Origin: Anaerolineae bacterium
GTDB lineage: Bacteria > Chloroflexota > Anaerolineae > Anaerolineales > Anaerolineaceae
Reading direction: 5' to 3'
Length of the DNA stretch: 47,816 bases
Assembly (NCBI GenBank): GCA_013177815.1
Contig: JABLXM010000006.1
Location: 1 to 47,816, forward strand
Part shown: piece by piece, positions 24,440 to 33,428 of the stretch
Position numbering within the stretch: position 1 is the first letter of the stretch
Layout of the letters: every line of letters starts with the position of its first letter
The notes under the pieces: generated by a model
Told to the model about the DNA's origin: nothing
The model's input: only the letters and a program-made list of their open reading frames with translations
Databases searched by the model: none
Translations under genes and position numbers: made by a program

Positions 24440-25690
24440 TTATCCTTGATTTTCCGCCAATGATTTCGGCATCCAGAATATCATCAACAGCGCAGCCATC
24501 AACGCCAGGGTGCCGCCGAAGAAAAAGGGTGCAGAAGGTCCCAATCCATTCCAGGAGCCCACACCTTGCCACAGGATACCGGCGATCAAAGAAGATGGAA
24601 ATGCCAACAGTCCGATCACGGCATGGTACGTTCCATAAGCGGTGCCGCGCATATTATCTGGGACCAGATCCGCAACCATTGCGTTGGCTGTTCCGAAAGC
24701 CAAGCCAAAATACAGCCCATATGCCATATATAACAACCAGACCTGCCATGCTGTTTGCGCCAGTGCAAAGCCAAAGTAAATCGCAGCATAGACCAACCAG
24801 CCACCGATGATCAATCGCCGTCGACCAACACGGTCGGAAAGTGAACCGGCAGGTGTGGCGACCAGCGTGATAACCAGGTTATAGATTGCCAGCATGACCA
24901 AAATGCCCGTGACCGAGACCCCCAGATTTTGAGCGCGCAACACCAGGAAGGAATCCGCCGAGTTGCCCAGCGTAAAGATGCTGACGATCACCAAAAAGAC
25001 CTGGAACGGTTTGCCCAGGCTGCGCATGGAAAACTTTGGCGCTTCGCGTTGTCCTTTCACCGGCACGTCCTTCGCCCCAATCGCCAGCGAGAGCACCGCC
25101 AGGAAAGCTGGTACCAGGCTGATCAGTACGATCGTCTTGAAAGTAGATTCGGATAACTCGATGGTGTTTGCCTGCGCCAGCCAAACGACCAAAGCGGCAA
25201 TCACCAACCCCAGAACAGCGCCGGCTTTATCCATCGCCCGGTTGAACCCAAACGCCAGCCCGCGCATTTCTTTGGATGTCGAATCCGCCACCAGTGCGTC
25301 GCGTGGCGCGGTGCGTATCCCCTTGCCCACCCGATCCGCCCAGCGAACCCCGGCAATCAACCCCCAACTATTGGCAAAGAAAAAGAATGGTTTTGAGATC
25401 GTCGAAAGCCCATATCCGGCTACCGCCAACCATTTACGTCCTCCCAGCTTATCTGAAAGCCACCCCGAAAACATTTTTAAAATGCTGGAAGTGGCTTCGG
25501 CAACACCTTCGATGAGTCCAATGACGCTGGTTTGCACACCCAGAACATTTGCCAGGAATAACGGCAGGATATTGAGCACCATCTCACTGGAAATATCCAT
25601 AAAGAAACTTGTAAATCCCACTGCCCAAACATTACGGGGTAGCTGCTTGATTGATTTGCGTTCGGTTGAATTTACGCTTGTTTCTGCCAT
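24440..25690 (-). CDS. MFS transporter
   Basis: 416 residues with about 12 membrane segments. The MFS loop motifs are LSDKLGGRKWLAVAGY after helix 2 and LSDRVGRRRLIIGG in the second half. The block RWADRVGKGIRTAPRDALVADS is typical of a bacterial MFS subgroup of uncertain substrate. AAGGATAAC precedes the ATG and the gene starts 1 nt after the ATPase stop, so it belongs to the chrB-ATPase-MFS-regulator operon. Export of a toxic ion or metabolite is a reasonable guess. Confidence 0.87.
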   Translation of the reverse strand: MAETSVNSTERKSIKQLPRNVWAVGFTSFFMDISSEMVLNILPLFLANVLGVQTSVIGLIEGVAEATSSILKMFSGWLSDKLGGRKWLAVAGYGLSTISKPFFFFANSWGLIAGVRWADRVGKGIRTAPRDALVADSTSKEMRGLAFGFNRAMDKAGAVLGLVIAALVVWLAQANTIELSESTFKTIVLISLVPAFLAVLSLAIGAKDVPVKGQREAPKFSMRSLGKPFQVFLVIVSIFTLGNSADSFLVLRAQNLGVSVTGILVMLAIYNLVITLVATPAGSLSDRVGRRRLIIGGWLVYAAIYFGFALAQTAWQVWLLYMAYGLYFGLAFGTANAMVADLVPDNMRGTAYGTYHAVIGLLAFPSSLIAGILWQGVGSWNGLGPSAPFFFGGTLALMAALLMIFWMPKSLAENQG

Positions 25691-25691
25691 G

Positions 25692-28307
25692 TTATCCTTC
25701 TTTTTTATAAGTGATTAATTTGCGTAACTCGATCCAGTACGTTCCGATCACCGTCGCGGCGAACACCAACCCCCATTGTGATACGGTCAATCGCGTGACT
25801 TTCATCAGTTGCTGAACGCCGGGGATGAGGGAAACGATTATGAGGAATGCCACTATCCCACCGCTCCAAATTAGCATCATGCGGTTGCTGCCCAAACCCA
25901 ATTGCAAGATCGGTTGACGCTCCGAGCGCATATTGAACGCCAGGAACACATGCCCGATCAGCCAGGCAAAAAAAGCGACAGTCTGCGAGGTCACCTGGTT
26001 TTGCGTGCCGTACCACGTGAACAGATAGACTGCCGAGACGGCGGCAAACAGTCCCAGCGAAGACGTGATGATGCTGTTGATCATGGCTCTATCCATAAAC
26101 CTGGCTTTCGGATCGCGTGGCTTCTGGTCAAGAAGATCGGCTTCGGGCTTTTCCGCCACGAAAGCGGCGGCAGCCATCAAATCCATGAATAGCTCCATCA
26201 GGATGATCTGCACCGGCGCAAAAGGCACCGGTATGAGCAGGAGCGTAGGCAATAAAGTGATCAACACCAGCGCCAGTTTGCAAGTCAGGTAGTAACGCAC
26301 GCCTTTCTTGAGATTTTCATAGATCAGACGACCTTCGCGGACGGCGTTGACGATTGTGATAAAGTTATCATCTGCCAGGATCATATCGCTGGCTTCGCGG
26401 GCAACGTCCGTACCGGTTTCTCCCATCGCCACGCCGATATCCGCAGCCGAAAGTGCCGGGGCGTCGTTCACGCCGTCTCCGGTGACAGCCACACGCTCCC
26501 CCATCGCTTGCAGCGCCTGGACAATACGCAGCTTGTGTTCGGGCGTGGTGCGCGCGAAGATTGCAGCGCGCTGCACGACCGCTATCAGCTTGTCATCCGA
26601 AAGCCGGTCAATCTCTGACCCGGTTATGATCTCATGATTGCCATCCAGACCAACCTGCCGGGCAATGGCGCGGGCAGTCAGCGGGTGATCACCGGTGATC
26701 ATGATGATGCGCACGCCGGCGCGTTGGCATGTGGCAATGGCATCTCGTGCTTGCGGGCGGGCAGGGTCTTGCAGCCCAACCAAACCCACAAAGGTCAATC
26801 CCCTCTCCGCTGTCGCCGGGTCCGAAGCGTCCTCCACCAGGAATCTTTCAGCGCATCCCAGCACACGCAGCCCATCTGCTGCCAAATGGGTCACGCGCTC
26901 CAAAATGTTCTGCCGTGATTCTTCTGTCAGCACTTCGGCAGTTTCGCCATCAAGAATGTGGGTGCTTTGCTGTAGAACAGATTCGGGCGCCCCCTTCACT
27001 GCCAACCACAGTCGACCGTCCCGGAGTGAGAGTGTGGACATGCGTTTGCGTTCGTTATCGAAGGTATATTCAACAAGGATCGGGCGCGCGCGGCGTTCGG
27101 CATTGACATCCCAACCAGCCTGCTGTGCGGCGCGCATCAGGGCAGTGTCCATCGCATCCCCCTGGTACACTGCGCCGTTCGGGAGCGCGTCATTACAAAA
27201 CATGCCGATTTCCAGCAATCGACTATGCGAAGCTCGCGTCTCTAAATTTACAACTTTCATGCGGTTTTCTGTCAGTGTGCCGGTTTTGTCGGTAGCGATG
27301 ACCGTTACCGAACCCAGGGATTCCACCGCGTTGAGGCGTTTGGCTATGGCATGTTTTTTGGAAAGACGGAATGCGCCCAGCGATAATACCATGGTGATAA
27401 TGATGGGCAATTCTTCAGGGATGGTGGCAAACGCCAACGAAAGACCGGTAAGCAGCATCTGTTTGGGCGGCTGGTGTGCAAGAAAGATCCCAATCAATGG
27501 GACCAACACGCTAAAGCCCAGGGCAAACCAGATCAGAACCTTACTCAACTCATCCATCATATTCTGCAGGGGTGTGCGTGGCTCTTTTACCTGGCGAGCC
27601 ATCCCGGCAATGCGACCGATCTCGGTGTTCATCCCGGTAGCCACCACGATTGCCGTTCCTTTGCCGCGTGAGACCAGTGTGGAGGAATAGACCATATTAT
27701 GACGTTCAGCCAGGGGCGCATCGGGGTCAATGCCGGCAACTGCGCTTTTTTCCACCGGCAGCGATTCGCCGGTAAGTGTAGATTCATCCACCGATAGACC
27801 GAATGATTCCACCAGGCGGGCATCGGCTGACACACGATGACCACTCTGCAGGATGATCAAATCACCTGGGACAACCTGCTCTAGCGGGATTTCGAGAAAA
27901 CGCCCGTCTCGTCGCACCGCTGTGTTCGGTTCCGCCAATTTTCGCAGGCTGGCGATGGCATTTTTCGACCTTCGTTCGTTGATGACTTCCACCGTATTCA
28001 AAGCAAGGATGATCACGAAGATCATTATCGCGTCCGCCAGTTCGCCCCAGACCGCATACAATACGCCGGTGACCAGCAGCATGAGCACCATTGGTTCCCG
28101 CAGTTCTTCGAAGAAAACCTGCCAGAAGGGCTCTTTCTTCTCTTCTGTAAGCGTATTACTTCCCACCTGTGCCAGGCGTATTTTGACTTCCTGCTCCGAA
28201 AGACCATCAACCTGGTCCGTTCCCAAATCTACGGTAATTTTATCCATCGGTGCAGTGTGCCATTGGGTATGAAGCACTTTGTTTACATCAATCATTGTTC
28301 GCAACAA
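25692..28307 (-). CDS. P2-type cation-transporting ATPase with PEELP motif
   Basis: 871 residues if TTG 28307 is used; ATG 28295 (MIDVNKV) is the more likely start, giving 867. Landmarks: TGES at 179-182, IPEELP at 296-301 in place of the calcium-pump PEGLP, Asp340 in DKTGT, KGAPES, TGDGVNDAPALSAADIG. The Glu-Glu in helix 4 marks a P2 subgroup with uncertain ion choice. It lies 3 nt after the chrB-like gene and 1 nt before the MFS gene, so it is part of a metal or stress operon. The other ATPase in the window (15584-18448) is only a distant relative. Confidence 0.9.
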   Translation of the reverse strand: MLRTMIDVNKVLHTQWHTAPMDKITVDLGTDQVDGLSEQEVKIRLAQVGSNTLTEEKKEPFWQVFFEELREPMVLMLLVTGVLYAVWGELADAIMIFVIILALNTVEVINERRSKNAIASLRKLAEPNTAVRRDGRFLEIPLEQVVPGDLIILQSGHRVSADARLVESFGLSVDESTLTGESLPVEKSAVAGIDPDAPLAERHNMVYSSTLVSRGKGTAIVVATGMNTEIGRIAGMARQVKEPRTPLQNMMDELSKVLIWFALGFSVLVPLIGIFLAHQPPKQMLLTGLSLAFATIPEELPIIITMVLSLGAFRLSKKHAIAKRLNAVESLGSVTVIATDKTGTLTENRMKVVNLETRASHSRLLEIGMFCNDALPNGAVYQGDAMDTALMRAAQQAGWDVNAERRARPILVEYTFDNERKRMSTLSLRDGRLWLAVKGAPESVLQQSTHILDGETAEVLTEESRQNILERVTHLAADGLRVLGCAERFLVEDASDPATAERGLTFVGLVGLQDPARPQARDAIATCQRAGVRIIMITGDHPLTARAIARQVGLDGNHEIITGSEIDRLSDDKLIAVVQRAAIFARTTPEHKLRIVQALQAMGERVAVTGDGVNDAPALSAADIGVAMGETGTDVAREASDMILADDNFITIVNAVREGRLIYENLKKGVRYYLTCKLALVLITLLPTLLLIPVPFAPVQIILMELFMDLMAAAAFVAEKPEADLLDQKPRDPKARFMDRAMINSIITSSLGLFAAVSAVYLFTWYGTQNQVTSQTVAFFAWLIGHVFLAFNMRSERQPILQLGLGSNRMMLIWSGGIVAFLIIVSLIPGVQQLMKVTRLTVSQWGLVFAATVIGTYWIELRKLITYKKEG

Positions 28308-28310
28308 TCA

Positions 28311-28880
28311 TTATTTTTTAGCTTTCAACAATCCGCCCGGGGTTTGGTCGGGTCCTGGTGCCTGACGATTGAATACCTCGTTTGAAAATATCTCGAAGGC
28401 AGTTCGGCATTGATCCATCACTGCGGCTGCCTGCTTAGCCTTTTCTCCCGCAAAAAAATCGCGATTGCGAATCTTTTCCAGCCAGCTCGTCAACCGTTGA
28501 AGATCCTGTTCGCTCTCCTCGAATTCTGCAAAAGTGAATTTTTGTGCCTTTGTTTCTCTTTCAATTTCGGCTAGAAATTCCTGACTCTGTTCAAGGAATT
28601 CGGCGTATTCTTCCCCACGGTCCGCATGGAAGCGCATCAAAATATCGCGCTCGATGTCGGAATTCAGCGGCGAAATACTAAAGATCTGACCGCTCGCGCC
28701 TTGCTTGATGACCGTATCCAGCAGATCTTCCAGGAACTTGACCTGTTCGGGTTGGTTTGGCAGCATCCAAACCCCGTTTTGTAATCCCAACGCGCCGGCT
28801 GCTCTCAGCTTGCGCCAGATACTGACCCTCAAACTGGAGGGGTTGGCTGGAAGTTGGGAAAGGAACAATAGCCAATTCAT
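28311..28880 (-). CDS. ChrB-like chromate-resistance regulatory protein (N-terminal ChrB domain)
   Basis: 189 residues from ATG 28878-28880, preceded by GGAGG; the frame is open to 28892. The N terminus MNWLLFLSQLPANPSSLRV and VWMLPNQPEQ match the ChrB N-terminal domain, a chromate-responsive DNA-binding module. Only this domain is present; the longer ChrB proteins carry a second domain, and no ChrA permease is in the window. Just upstream is a promoter whose -35 lies inside a 34-bp palindrome, which fits autoregulation. It heads a set with the ATPase, MFS and LuxR genes. Confidence 0.78.
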   Translation of the reverse strand: MNWLLFLSQLPANPSSLRVSIWRKLRAAGALGLQNGVWMLPNQPEQVKFLEDLLDTVIKQGASGQIFSISPLNSDIERDILMRFHADRGEEYAEFLEQSQEFLAEIERETKAQKFTFAEFEESEQDLQRLTSWLEKIRNRDFFAGEKAKQAAAVMDQCRTAFEIFSNEVFNRQAPGPDQTPGGLLKAKK

Positions 28881-28904
28881 GACTGCCTCCATTATGCTTC
28901 ATTG

Positions 28905-28953
28905 ATCTTATCACAAATAAGTCGTAATTGCAACATATGTTGCAATTACGACT
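28905..28953 (-). promoter_or_regulatory. chrB promoter with 34-bp perfect palindromic operator
   Basis: 28920-28953 is a perfect 34-bp palindrome centred on ATAT (core GCAACATATGTTGC). On the minus strand its second half supplies -35 TTGCAA (28928-28933), then 17 nt, then -10 TAAGAT (28905-28910). The start codon is 25 nt further on. A dimeric repressor bound here would block RNA polymerase. ChrB itself is the nearest candidate. Confidence 0.68.
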
Positions 28954-29010
28954 GCAAGGTCATTCGATTACTTATTCTTGTTCAGTCGCTACGATAAACT
29001 GGGTGACCGA

Positions 29011-29571
29011 TCATTTTATGATGGCGAACACGCCCGCTGCAAACAGCACGATGAATCCAGCGCCCATCAGGTTTGAGACGACCATTGTCCACAGAAAAGT
29101 GGTGATTGGCACCCCAAATGCGCCGCCCGCTATGCTGACAAACTTCGGTCCAAATCCGGGGAGCATGCGCGCCAGCAACAAAAAAAGCGGGGAGTCGATC
29201 GGAAGGCGCCCCAATTTGAATGGCAACTTCTCCTTCTTCTTTTGGAAATCAGCGATATCGCCAATGTTTCCCCCAATGAAGAATTCAATGACGCCAGCCA
29301 GGGTATTCCCCATCGTTGCCAAAATGATGGCGATCAGCGGACCCTTCCATGTGAGAACCAGGAATGTCACCGGTTCCGCCGGGATAAATGTAACACCTAG
29401 TAATATATAGGCAGTTAAGGCTATCAACAAACCATATTTTTCGTTATTCAGGAGAAACGTCTTGAAGTCACCAATTTCAAAATTCAATGAAAAGATGACC
29501 GCGATGATTAAAAGCAAAACGATTAGAGCTACTTTTAATACTTTTTCCCAACGCTTCAAGTAGGCATTCAT
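29011..29571 (-). CDS. VTT-domain (DedA/TMEM64-like) membrane protein
   Basis: 186 residues: one N-terminal membrane helix, then the VTT core with TFIPAEPVTFLVLTWKGP, the GNTLAGVIEFFIGG loop and LLARMLPGFGPKFVSIAGGAFG, and two terminal helices. The family includes lipid scramblases and membrane-stress proteins. It directly follows the broken glycosyltransferase and the acyltransferase gene, suggesting a membrane-lipid role. Confidence 0.8.
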   Translation of the reverse strand: MNAYLKRWEKVLKVALIVLLLIIAVIFSLNFEIGDFKTFLLNNEKYGLLIALTAYILLGVTFIPAEPVTFLVLTWKGPLIAIILATMGNTLAGVIEFFIGGNIGDIADFQKKKEKLPFKLGRLPIDSPLFLLLARMLPGFGPKFVSIAGGAFGVPITTFLWTMVVSNLMGAGFIVLFAAGVFAIIK

Positions 29572-29588
29572 GAATAATAAACCACGTA

Positions 29589-30170
29589 TTAGCTACGAGA
29601 TACCTTGTGAGCATTGGGTACCCCGGTTGTTTGCCATAGATCATCAGCGATCATTATCGCTGCATCAGAGTGGGCTAAACGACGAGAGTTCGAGGTAATG
29701 TCTACTAACATCTTTTGTCGATCCTTCAATCACACATCTGCCAGATCAGTAACCACAGCAAAAAAGGGTGGTTTGTACTTGAACGAATCCAACACCGTTC
29801 CAACAGGAGTATTGAACATCTGATTTATACTTACGATAGCGTCCGGTTTCATATCACCGATAAGTTTCTTGATATTCTTATATAAAGCCAGCGTTATTGT
29901 ACCCTCAATTAGTGTGCTGGCTGGGCGAGTATCGTTGATTTCATTGGAAAACCGGCACCAATTTGGATGATCTCGAACGTTACGGTCATCATTACGTTCG
30001 GTTTTCTGAAGTAATATTGATGATGCTTGTTCAAAAACAGGGTTAATTACCGATGCAACCACTTCATGTAGATGCCGTAACGCCAACGTTTTCGCAATTG
30101 CGTTGGCTGTGTTGCGGTGACCAAAACCAGAATCACTCGTTAGAATGAGATAATGCTTGTTGAGGGGCAT
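29589..30170 (-). pseudogene. Broken MGDG-synthase-like glycosyltransferase with internal deletion
   Basis: The N-terminal part (30170-29730) encodes HYLILTSDSGFGHRNTANAIA and continues to FFAVVTDLADV, as in monogalactosyldiacylglycerol-synthase-type glycosyltransferases, then stops at TGA. In the same frame past the TGA, up to TAA 29589-29591, RRLAHSDAAIMIADDLW resembles the C-terminal end of the same family. The acceptor-to-UDP-sugar core of roughly 150-200 residues is missing. This looks like an in-place deletion plus a stop. The gene start overlaps the acyltransferase gene by 38 bp, so it was once coupled to it. Confidence 0.68.
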
Positions 30171-30687
30171 ACATCACCACGAACTCATCATTCACGAAAG
30201 TGCTCTTTTTTAGTTGCGCCAATAACTTACGCATTCGCGGGCGATTGAAGCGCTGCATGATGATCGGCACCAGATTATTGAGTAATGCGTACAAGACCAT
30301 CAACCAGCCACCGATGATACTGTTCCACAGGAAAAATAAAAATCCCGGCATAATCATCAGCCAGTGACACACCTCAGACCGGACGCTTTCTACCAACCAG
30401 CGTTCCAAATAGGCAGGATCATAAGTCAGCAATTTTTTAATTGAGAAAGTACCGCGATATAAAGCGGATCCGTTGGGGATGAAGCGTTTCCAGGCACGCA
30501 CATGGAATATTTGATCGTATATTCTCCCGTCTTTTTCCCATGAAAATGCCTGGAAAAAACGCCGGTTGGGATTTAACCACTGTAGTGGTATTTTGGAACT
30601 CAAGTACCCGATGTTGAGGTGAAACACCACCCAGGCGAGGATATCAATGATGATCGTTTCTATAGGACTCAGGAATATGACTTGCAT
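30133..30687 (-). CDS. CrtO-like glycosyl-carotenoid acyltransferase family membrane protein
   Basis: 184 residues from ATG 30685-30687 (AAGGG upstream); the frame is open to 30720. The block WLNPNRRFFQAFSWEKDGRI, here seen as NRRFFQAFSWEKDG, then HVRAWKRFIPNG, SEVCHWLMI and MQRFNRPRMRKLL match glycosyl-4,4'-diaponeurosporenoate acyltransferase-type proteins. Three to four membrane segments are visible. It would acylate a glycolipid or glycosylated isoprenoid. Its former partner, the MGDG-like glycosyltransferase, is broken. Promoter C of the ACTTT class lies directly upstream. Confidence 0.72.
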   Translation of the reverse strand: MQVIFLSPIETIIIDILAWVVFHLNIGYLSSKIPLQWLNPNRRFFQAFSWEKDGRIYDQIFHVRAWKRFIPNGSALYRGTFSIKKLLTYDPAYLERWLVESVRSEVCHWLMIMPGFLFFLWNSIIGGWLMVLYALLNNLVPIIMQRFNRPRMRKLLAQLKKSTFVNDEFVVMYAPQQALSHSNE

Positions 30688-30700
30688 GATCACAGCCCTT

Positions 30701-30729
30701 ATGCTTTGAATTTTATCCATTCAAAGCAT
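30701..30729. promoter_or_regulatory. Inverted repeat over the start point of promoter C
   Basis: ATGCTTTGAAT (30701-30711) and ATTCAAAGCAT (30719-30729) form a perfect 11-bp inverted repeat with a 7-nt spacer. The right arm overlaps the -10 box of promoter C, so the site is probably a DNA operator and not an RNA hairpin. Flanking AAGGGCTGT also occurs inverted on both sides. Confidence 0.5.
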
Positions 30730-30783
30730 ACATTTTTAGGAAAGGGCTGTCATGAATCCAAAGTGCTATTAAAGTATTATTGG
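30725..30783 (-). promoter_or_regulatory. ACTTT-class promoter C (CrtO-like gene)
   Basis: ACTTT-N6-ACTTT, GGATTCATG, exactly 20 nt, then TATGCT (30725-30730). At the -35 position stands ATGACA, one mismatch from TTGACA, with a 17-nt spacer. It is the best formed of the three copies and may drive the acyltransferase, VTT and possibly further genes. Confidence 0.72.
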
Positions 30784-30836
30784 CGTTGGCGTAACATCAT
30801 TCCTGGAATTTTTGAGCCCGAATAATCGCAACGTCA

Positions 30837-33329
30837 TCACTCCCACAACACATCCGCATCTGGTTCACCACCGCAGGCATCGTTGCCAACCAGGCTGTTC
30901 TTGCTCTGGATCAAGATCGCCAGGTCATTATCGACACGCATGCCGTGCAGCCCATTGCCAATGGCAAGGCTGTTCCTGATCATCACGGTCTGCGCCGGCG
31001 CGATGACGACGATACCGGAGTAGCCTTCGCCCCCAGATAGCCCGTTGGACATGACGGTGATCCTGTCCATCAAGACGGCGCCATTGGCTTCGACGCGGAT
31101 GCCTTCCCGGTCGTTCTGCCTGGCTGTGACCTGCTTGAGTGTCACCTTGCCGGCGCCGGGTGCGGCGATGACCTCCAAGCCAACGCCGGTATTATCATCC
31201 GTGGCAACACGGCTGACCGAGACGACTCCCAAAGAGTGCAAGGTGATGCCGGAACCATTACCAAAGACTGTCGCATTGGACAAAACAATGGCGCTGGCTG
31301 CCCCGTTGGAATTATCAACATCGATGGCATGACCGGCATTGCGGTCTGCCCGTACGGAATTGATCACGACCTTGCCGCGCGTAACGAGATAGATACCCGT
31401 CTGGTTATCCTGCAATACAGCGTTCTTGATCGTCACCGCCCCCGCTGCCGCGCCCGGCAGGTCAAGTTGAAGCCCGTTGGCGGCATTCCCATCAGCGTGC
31501 ATACCGGTGATAGAGATTGCGCCCAACGAGATGATGCTGACGCCGTGATGCAGGTTGCCATCCACCGAGATGTCTTTAAGCCAGACCGGAGCGATCGCGC
31601 TAAAATCATTGACGACCAGGATGCCAGCCTGCCCGGCGCCGTTGCCCAGGTTTCCATCAGCGATCACACGGCTGAGGCTGACCGCGCCGTCGGCGCGGAT
31701 TTCGACACCGTTCAGCCCATTTGCCATGAACGCATTCGTGCAACCGGCGGCAGCCGAGAGACTGACCTTACCGACGCTGGCAACAAACAGTCCGTTGACA
31801 GCGTTACCGCTCGCCAGGATATTGGTAAGCGTCACAGAGGCAGGCGCGCCTTCCGGCATGCGACCGATATCGATCCCGTCGCCGCCTTCCCACGCATCAG
31901 CACCGCCGGCAATATTATCTTCCGCCGTGAGATCCTTCAATATCACCTTCCCGCGCGATAGCAGGTATAGACCATCACCATGATTCCCGGAGAACACAGC
32001 TCGGGTTATGCTAACCTTGCGCAACGTGCCGCCCGCACTATTGTCCAGCAATGCGCCAGCCCCGACAACGTCGTCACCACCGTTCTGGTTGGCAGTGATG
32101 TTGCTCAAAGCGATGTTCCCATTGGTCAGAATGACCAACCCGCTGCCCTGGTTGTCGATCACCAGGCTGTTCTTGATGGTCACATTTCCGCGATTCTCGA
32201 TGAACATCCCGTCAGATCCATTATCATCCACCACCAAGTTTTCAAGCGTGAGCGTACCATAAGTGAACAAACCAACCCCGAAACCGGCGCCTGTCCCCTG
32301 GTTGACCGAAAACACGCTATTCGAAATGGCGATGTTATGCGGGAATTCCGTGGGGTGTTCGCGCTCGATCTTCAACCCATACGATGAATTACGACTGGCG
32401 GAAATATCTTTGATCGCGACTGACAGGTCGGTATCCAGCCATAGACCAAACCCCGGCAGGGTGACACCGTTGCCATCGAAGGTGCTGTTCGTGATCTTGA
32501 TCGTACCTGAGGTGACATCGGTATCGATCAATGCGCCATTGACCGGGTTGTTATCTACCCTGACACGGTTCAACGTCACGCTGCCATAATGATCCAATAT
32601 ATAAAGCGCGTTTTCGACTGCACTATTGGTGCTCTGGATTTGAACATCTTCCAACGTAAGCAAACCGGCGTTGTTCCAAAAATAGACGGCGCCGCCATTC
32701 GTGTCTATCGGCAGGATCGCTTCTTCCCCAGAGATCACATTCAAGCCCTTGAGCCGGAATCCGGCTTTCATGTTTTGGATCGAGATCGCGGTTTCGAGCC
32801 TCGTCATGGAAGTGCCATCGGACGCCATTTCTCCAATGACGCCGCGCAGCATGCCGAGATTGGGGTGGGATCCGTCGATAGCCAATTCATCATCGACACC
32901 ATAGATACCTTCACCGATGTACAGATATCGATCGGAAGGCACCAGGTCACCAGCGATACGGATCAACGCCTCACGAATAGGTGTTGAGCTGACCCAGCAG
33001 GTAACGTTTTCGATCGTCCCTTCCGGGCATGCACCAGGCTCCGTGACGGTGGCATATTTCTGCGAGCCGACCTTCCACCACGGGTCGCTGCCACTGCCAG
33101 ACGCCCTGATCTGCAATTGCTCCAACGGCTGAGGCGCCCCCACGTCGGGCGATCCTTCATTAGCAAGTGATGCCTCCGTAGCTTTCCCGGCTGCTGCCGG
33201 CGCCAATAGTGGGGCAGCAGGCTGCTCAGGTGGGGGCGGAGCCGAGGCATTCGCAGTGACAGGCAGCAACAGCGCGGTGAATGCGAACAAGAATGCCAAA
33301 AAGACAGGCAGGAAGCGGTTGGATTTCAT
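30837..33329 (-). CDS. Secreted parallel beta-helix repeat protein
   Basis: 830 residues. An N-terminal signal (about 1-28, cleavage near ANASA) and a Pro/Ala-rich segment are followed by more than 600 residues of right-handed beta-helix coils with recurring patterns such as GSGLVILTNGNIALSNI and GNGLHGMRV. No catalytic site or sortase/membrane anchor is visible. The protein is probably exported and may bind polysaccharide or form surface structure. AAGGAT precedes the ATG. Confidence 0.8.
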   Translation of the reverse strand: MKSNRFLPVFLAFLFAFTALLLPVTANASAPPPPEQPAAPLLAPAAAGKATEASLANEGSPDVGAPQPLEQLQIRASGSGSDPWWKVGSQKYATVTEPGACPEGTIENVTCWVSSTPIREALIRIAGDLVPSDRYLYIGEGIYGVDDELAIDGSHPNLGMLRGVIGEMASDGTSMTRLETAISIQNMKAGFRLKGLNVISGEEAILPIDTNGGAVYFWNNAGLLTLEDVQIQSTNSAVENALYILDHYGSVTLNRVRVDNNPVNGALIDTDVTSGTIKITNSTFDGNGVTLPGFGLWLDTDLSVAIKDISASRNSSYGLKIEREHPTEFPHNIAISNSVFSVNQGTGAGFGVGLFTYGTLTLENLVVDDNGSDGMFIENRGNVTIKNSLVIDNQGSGLVILTNGNIALSNITANQNGGDDVVGAGALLDNSAGGTLRKVSITRAVFSGNHGDGLYLLSRGKVILKDLTAEDNIAGGADAWEGGDGIDIGRMPEGAPASVTLTNILASGNAVNGLFVASVGKVSLSAAAGCTNAFMANGLNGVEIRADGAVSLSRVIADGNLGNGAGQAGILVVNDFSAIAPVWLKDISVDGNLHHGVSIISLGAISITGMHADGNAANGLQLDLPGAAAGAVTIKNAVLQDNQTGIYLVTRGKVVINSVRADRNAGHAIDVDNSNGAASAIVLSNATVFGNGSGITLHSLGVVSVSRVATDDNTGVGLEVIAAPGAGKVTLKQVTARQNDREGIRVEANGAVLMDRITVMSNGLSGGEGYSGIVVIAPAQTVMIRNSLAIGNGLHGMRVDNDLAILIQSKNSLVGNDACGGEPDADVLWE

Positions 33330-33428
33330 GGCTGATCCTTTCTACGCTCGGGGCATGAGTGCAAAACTCTCCTACATTAGTCGAATGGTCAAACCCGGAT
33401 GTGATAAGTTTAGCAACGAGGTGGAAAA

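Noticed and set aside
26695-27690. 331-codon plus-strand frame
   Set aside because: It is antisense to the well-supported P-type ATPase gene, with Ser/Arg/Met-rich low-quality protein and no ribosome binding site.
30837-33329. Internal repeats of the beta-helix gene as a possible CRISPR or satellite array
   Set aside because: The periodicity is at protein level (beta-helix coils); DNA units are divergent and no spacer/repeat regularity exists.
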